Assembly (NCBI RefSeq): GCF_019977235.1
Contig: NZ_AP024646.1
Location: 1,116,001-1,180,000 of the forward strand
DNA length: 64,000 bases
Direction of reading: 5' to 3'
Source: Arthrobacter sp. StoSoilB5
GTDB lineage: Bacteria; Actinomycetota; Actinomycetes; Actinomycetales; Micrococcaceae
A model generated the notes under the pieces. That model was not told the origin of the DNA. It saw only the letters and a program-made list of their open reading frames with translations, and did no database searches. Made by a program: the position numbers and the translations under genes. Positions 62,233 through 64,000 of this stretch are shown here, in pieces (within the stretch, counting starts at the first letter, position 1; every line of letters begins with the position of its first letter).

Positions 62233-63170
62233 ACAAGACAGCGATTAAAAGTGCTCCTGCTCTGCGCGCCGCTACGGGGAACGGCGTTCTCCTGAAGGAC
62301 ATGAGAGTGTCCACCGGAATGCGGGTCTTCAGGGCGTTCAACCTGGTGTTCCTGCTGTTCGTAGTATTCCTGACGGTTTATCCATTCTTGAACATCATTG
62401 CTCAGTCGTTCTCCAGCGAGGGGTTCATCAACGCAGGGCAGGTCAACCTGTTCCCGATGGGCTTCAACACAGAAACGTACAAGCTGATCCTGGCCGACTC
62501 CACGTTCTGGACCAACTACGGAAATACGTTGCTGTACACAGTGGTGGCTACGGCGATTTCGATGGTGCTGACCACCTCGTTCGCCTACGCCATTGCCAAG
62601 AAAGACCTCAAGGGCCGCAGCGTCTTCATTGGACTCGCCGTATTCACCATGTTCTTCAACGGCGGGTTGATCCCCAACTACGTGCTCATCAGTTCCCTGG
62701 GGATGCGGGATTCCATCTGGGCCGTGGTCTTGCCCAATGCCATTAGCGTGTTCAACCTGCTCATCATGAAGTCCTTCTTCGAAAACATGCCGCGTGAACT
62801 GGAGGAAGCCGCATCGATCGACGGTCTCACGCAATACGGCATCCTCTTCAGGGTGGTGCTCCCGCTGAGCAAGGCAATCGTAGCCACCATGGTGCTGTTT
62901 TACGCGGTAGCAAACTGGAACTCGTGGTTCCAGGCCTTCCTGTACCTGGATAACCCAGACCTGTTTCCGGTCACTATCTACCTGCGCAACATGATCGCCG
63001 GAGTCACTACTGCGGGCTCCGCCGGCGGCACCGCGGAAAACGTTGGCCAAATCGCCGCCAACATCCAGTCGGTCACCATCGTCCTGACAGTCATCCCCAT
63101 CCTCTGTGTCTACCCCTTCGTCCAGAAGTACTTCTTCTCGGGCGTGATGCTCGGTTCCGTCAAGGAATAA
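62226..63170 (+). CDS. ABC sugar permease (YtcP/LplC-like, CUT1)
   Basis: A 314-residue permease, partner of the preceding one. The EAA loop is EEAASIDGLTQYGILFRVVLPLSKA and TVYPFLNIIAQSFSS and YPFVQKYFFSGVMLGSVKE (C-terminus) are family marks. GTG 62226 overlaps the previous stop; GTG 62229 is an equal alternative. No ATPase is encoded in the window; CUT1 systems often use a shared one. Confidence 0.94.
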   Translation: MVNKTAIKSAPALRAATGNGVLLKDMRVSTGMRVFRAFNLVFLLFVVFLTVYPFLNIIAQSFSSEGFINAGQVNLFPMGFNTETYKLILADSTFWTNYGNTLLYTVVATAISMVLTTSFAYAIAKKDLKGRSVFIGLAVFTMFFNGGLIPNYVLISSLGMRDSIWAVVLPNAISVFNLLIMKSFFENMPRELEEAASIDGLTQYGILFRVVLPLSKAIVATMVLFYAVANWNSWFQAFLYLDNPDLFPVTIYLRNMIAGVTTAGSAGGTAENVGQIAANIQSVTIVLTVIPILCVYPFVQKYFFSGVMLGSVKE

Positions 63171-63191
63171 CCCCTTATGAAAGGACACCCA

Positions 63192-64000
63192 ATGATCGCC
63201 AAACGAGAGTTCCGTAGAAGAGACTTCCTAGGCCTCGCGTCCGTTGTCACCATCGGGCTGATGATGACAAGTTGCGACTCTGAGGCCACTGAGAAGGTGG
63301 ACACCTCGAAATCCCGCAATGGTGCGATGGACAGCTTCAAGGTAGGTGACACGTTCAAGGCGACGACGCCCTTGACGTTCACCTTCCTGTTCTCCGACCA
63401 GCCTACTTATCCGTACAAGAAGGACTGGCTGCTCTTTACCAAGATGGCCAGGGACAATAACGTCACCTTGGAACCAACCATCGTTCCAAACAGCGATTAC
63501 GAGCAGAAACGGAGCCTTCTCATCAGTTCCGGCAGCGCCCCGGAGATCATCGCCAAAACCTATCCGGGACAGGAAGCCGCGTTTGTATCCGCCGGGGCGG
63601 TGCTGCCAGTGAGCGACTATGTGGAACTCATGCCTCACTTCCAGGAGAAGGTCAAGAAATGGAAGCTCGAGCCAGAGATCGAAGCACTCACGCAGGAAGA
63701 CGGCAAGTACTACGTTCTTCCGGGTCTGCACGAGGAACTGTGGCCCGATTACTCGCTGTGCTTCCGCAAGGACGTCCTGAAGAAGGAAGGCCTGGCCGAG
63801 CCCACAACATGGGACGAGTTCCGTGAAGTGCTGCGGTCGCTCAAAAAGGCGTATCCCGACGTCGTACCTTTCTCTGACAGGTTCAAGGGCGACAGCGTGC
63901 TGAACATCGCGGCACCAACGTTTGGCACTGTGGCAGGCTGGGGCCTGGTGGACGGGCTCCTGTTCGATCAGGACAAGAAGGAGTTCGGCTTTGCGGCAGG
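63192..64000 (+). CDS. ABC sugar-binding lipoprotein, partial
   Basis: The first 269 residues of a solute-binding protein, cut by the window end. It begins MIAKREFRRRDFLGLASVV with a twin-arginine (RRRDFLG) motif and a lipobox-like MMTSC, so I infer Tat export and lipid anchoring. LTFTFLFSDQPTYPYKKDW, SNYEQK-like NSDYEQKRSLLISSG and WDEFREVLRSLKKAYPD resemble LplA/YtcQ proteins. AAAGGA precedes ATG 63192; an in-frame ATG at 63177 has no ribosome site. It would present the oligosaccharide to the two permeases. Confidence 0.92.
   Translation, partial: MIAKREFRRRDFLGLASVVTIGLMMTSCDSEATEKVDTSKSRNGAMDSFKVGDTFKATTPLTFTFLFSDQPTYPYKKDWLLFTKMARDNNVTLEPTIVPNSDYEQKRSLLISSGSAPEIIAKTYPGQEAAFVSAGAVLPVSDYVELMPHFQEKVKKWKLEPEIEALTQEDGKYYVLPGLHEELWPDYSLCFRKDVLKKEGLAEPTTWDEFREVLRSLKKAYPDVVPFSDRFKGDSVLNIAAPTFGTVAGWGLVDGLLFDQDKKEFGFAA

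Noticed and set aside
1..64000. tRNA, rRNA, insertion sequence, integrase or phage genes
   Set aside because: None recognised on either strand by reading; small tRNAs cannot be fully excluded without a dedicated scan.

Overview
The window is high-GC DNA with dense, well-spaced genes, actinobacterial ribosome binding sites and many GTG starts. The gene families present (a BsaP-dependent biotin operon, TMEM175-type channel, MSMEG_6728-family protein, TM0106-type nuclease-helicase, LplB/YtcP-type sugar ABC transporter) suggest a soil Micrococcaceae, most likely Arthrobacter or Paenarthrobacter. This is an inference from gene content, not a database match. I saw no tRNA, rRNA, CRISPR array, insertion sequence or phage gene, so this looks like chromosomal DNA rich in catabolic operons.

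Layout. 1-6.9 kb: a partial hydrolase on the minus strand, then plus-strand catabolic genes (thiolase, flavin reductase, hydrolase fused to an NTF2-like domain, enoyl-CoA hydratase, CGNR regulator, rhodanese, PaaI thioesterase). 7.0-7.6 kb: a TMEM175-type channel. 7.9-17.2 kb: a long minus-strand operon led by an XRE-cupin regulator (MHS transporter, FAD oxidoreductase, class III CoA-transferase, enoyl-CoA hydratase, DapA-family lyase, atypical SDR, aldehyde dehydrogenase, 7Fe ferredoxin). Its substrate is unknown and it is the best candidate for an undescribed pathway. 17.2-18.4 kb: an Hpt-like protein without the phospho-accepting His, a small membrane protein and an orphan Vsr endonuclease. 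18.4-24.0 kb: the biotin operon bioB-bsaP-bioA-bioF-bioD-P450, in which all five junctions are 4-base ATGA overlaps; the P450 lacks the ExxR motif.

24.2-31.2 kb: NCS1 permease, stress-type SDR, Zn alcohol dehydrogenase, small envelope and disordered proteins, a SIS-domain protein and an old yellow enzyme. 31.2-39.5 kb: a GntR-controlled tetritol/erythrulose-type operon (sugar-phosphate isomerase, DhaKL kinase, RpiB, 3-hydroxyacyl-CoA-dehydrogenase-like protein, SDR, MFS, TPI homologue) with a shared 14-base candidate operator at both promoters. 39.5-53.6 kb: housekeeping and repair genes (nuclease-helicase, yeast-type cytosine deaminase, metzincin-like protein, CBS protein, Tex, DUF1622, MSMEG_6728 family, adenine deaminase), a histone-H1-like protein fused to a starch-binding-like domain, and acylphosphatase. 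53.6-57.9 kb: divergent nucleoside salvage genes (GntR and ribokinase against MFS and nucleoside hydrolase). 58.0-58.7 kb: an ArsR-AHSA1 fusion with a probable leaderless, self-repressed promoter. 59.1-64.0 kb: a GH42 beta-galactosidase with its sugar ABC transporter, cut by the window end.

The genes fit a metabolically versatile heterotroph: each catabolic block carries its own regulator, transporter and enzymes. Three long palindromes (two of exactly 66 bases with the same CCCAACT ends) lie between genes and look like a dispersed repeat family.
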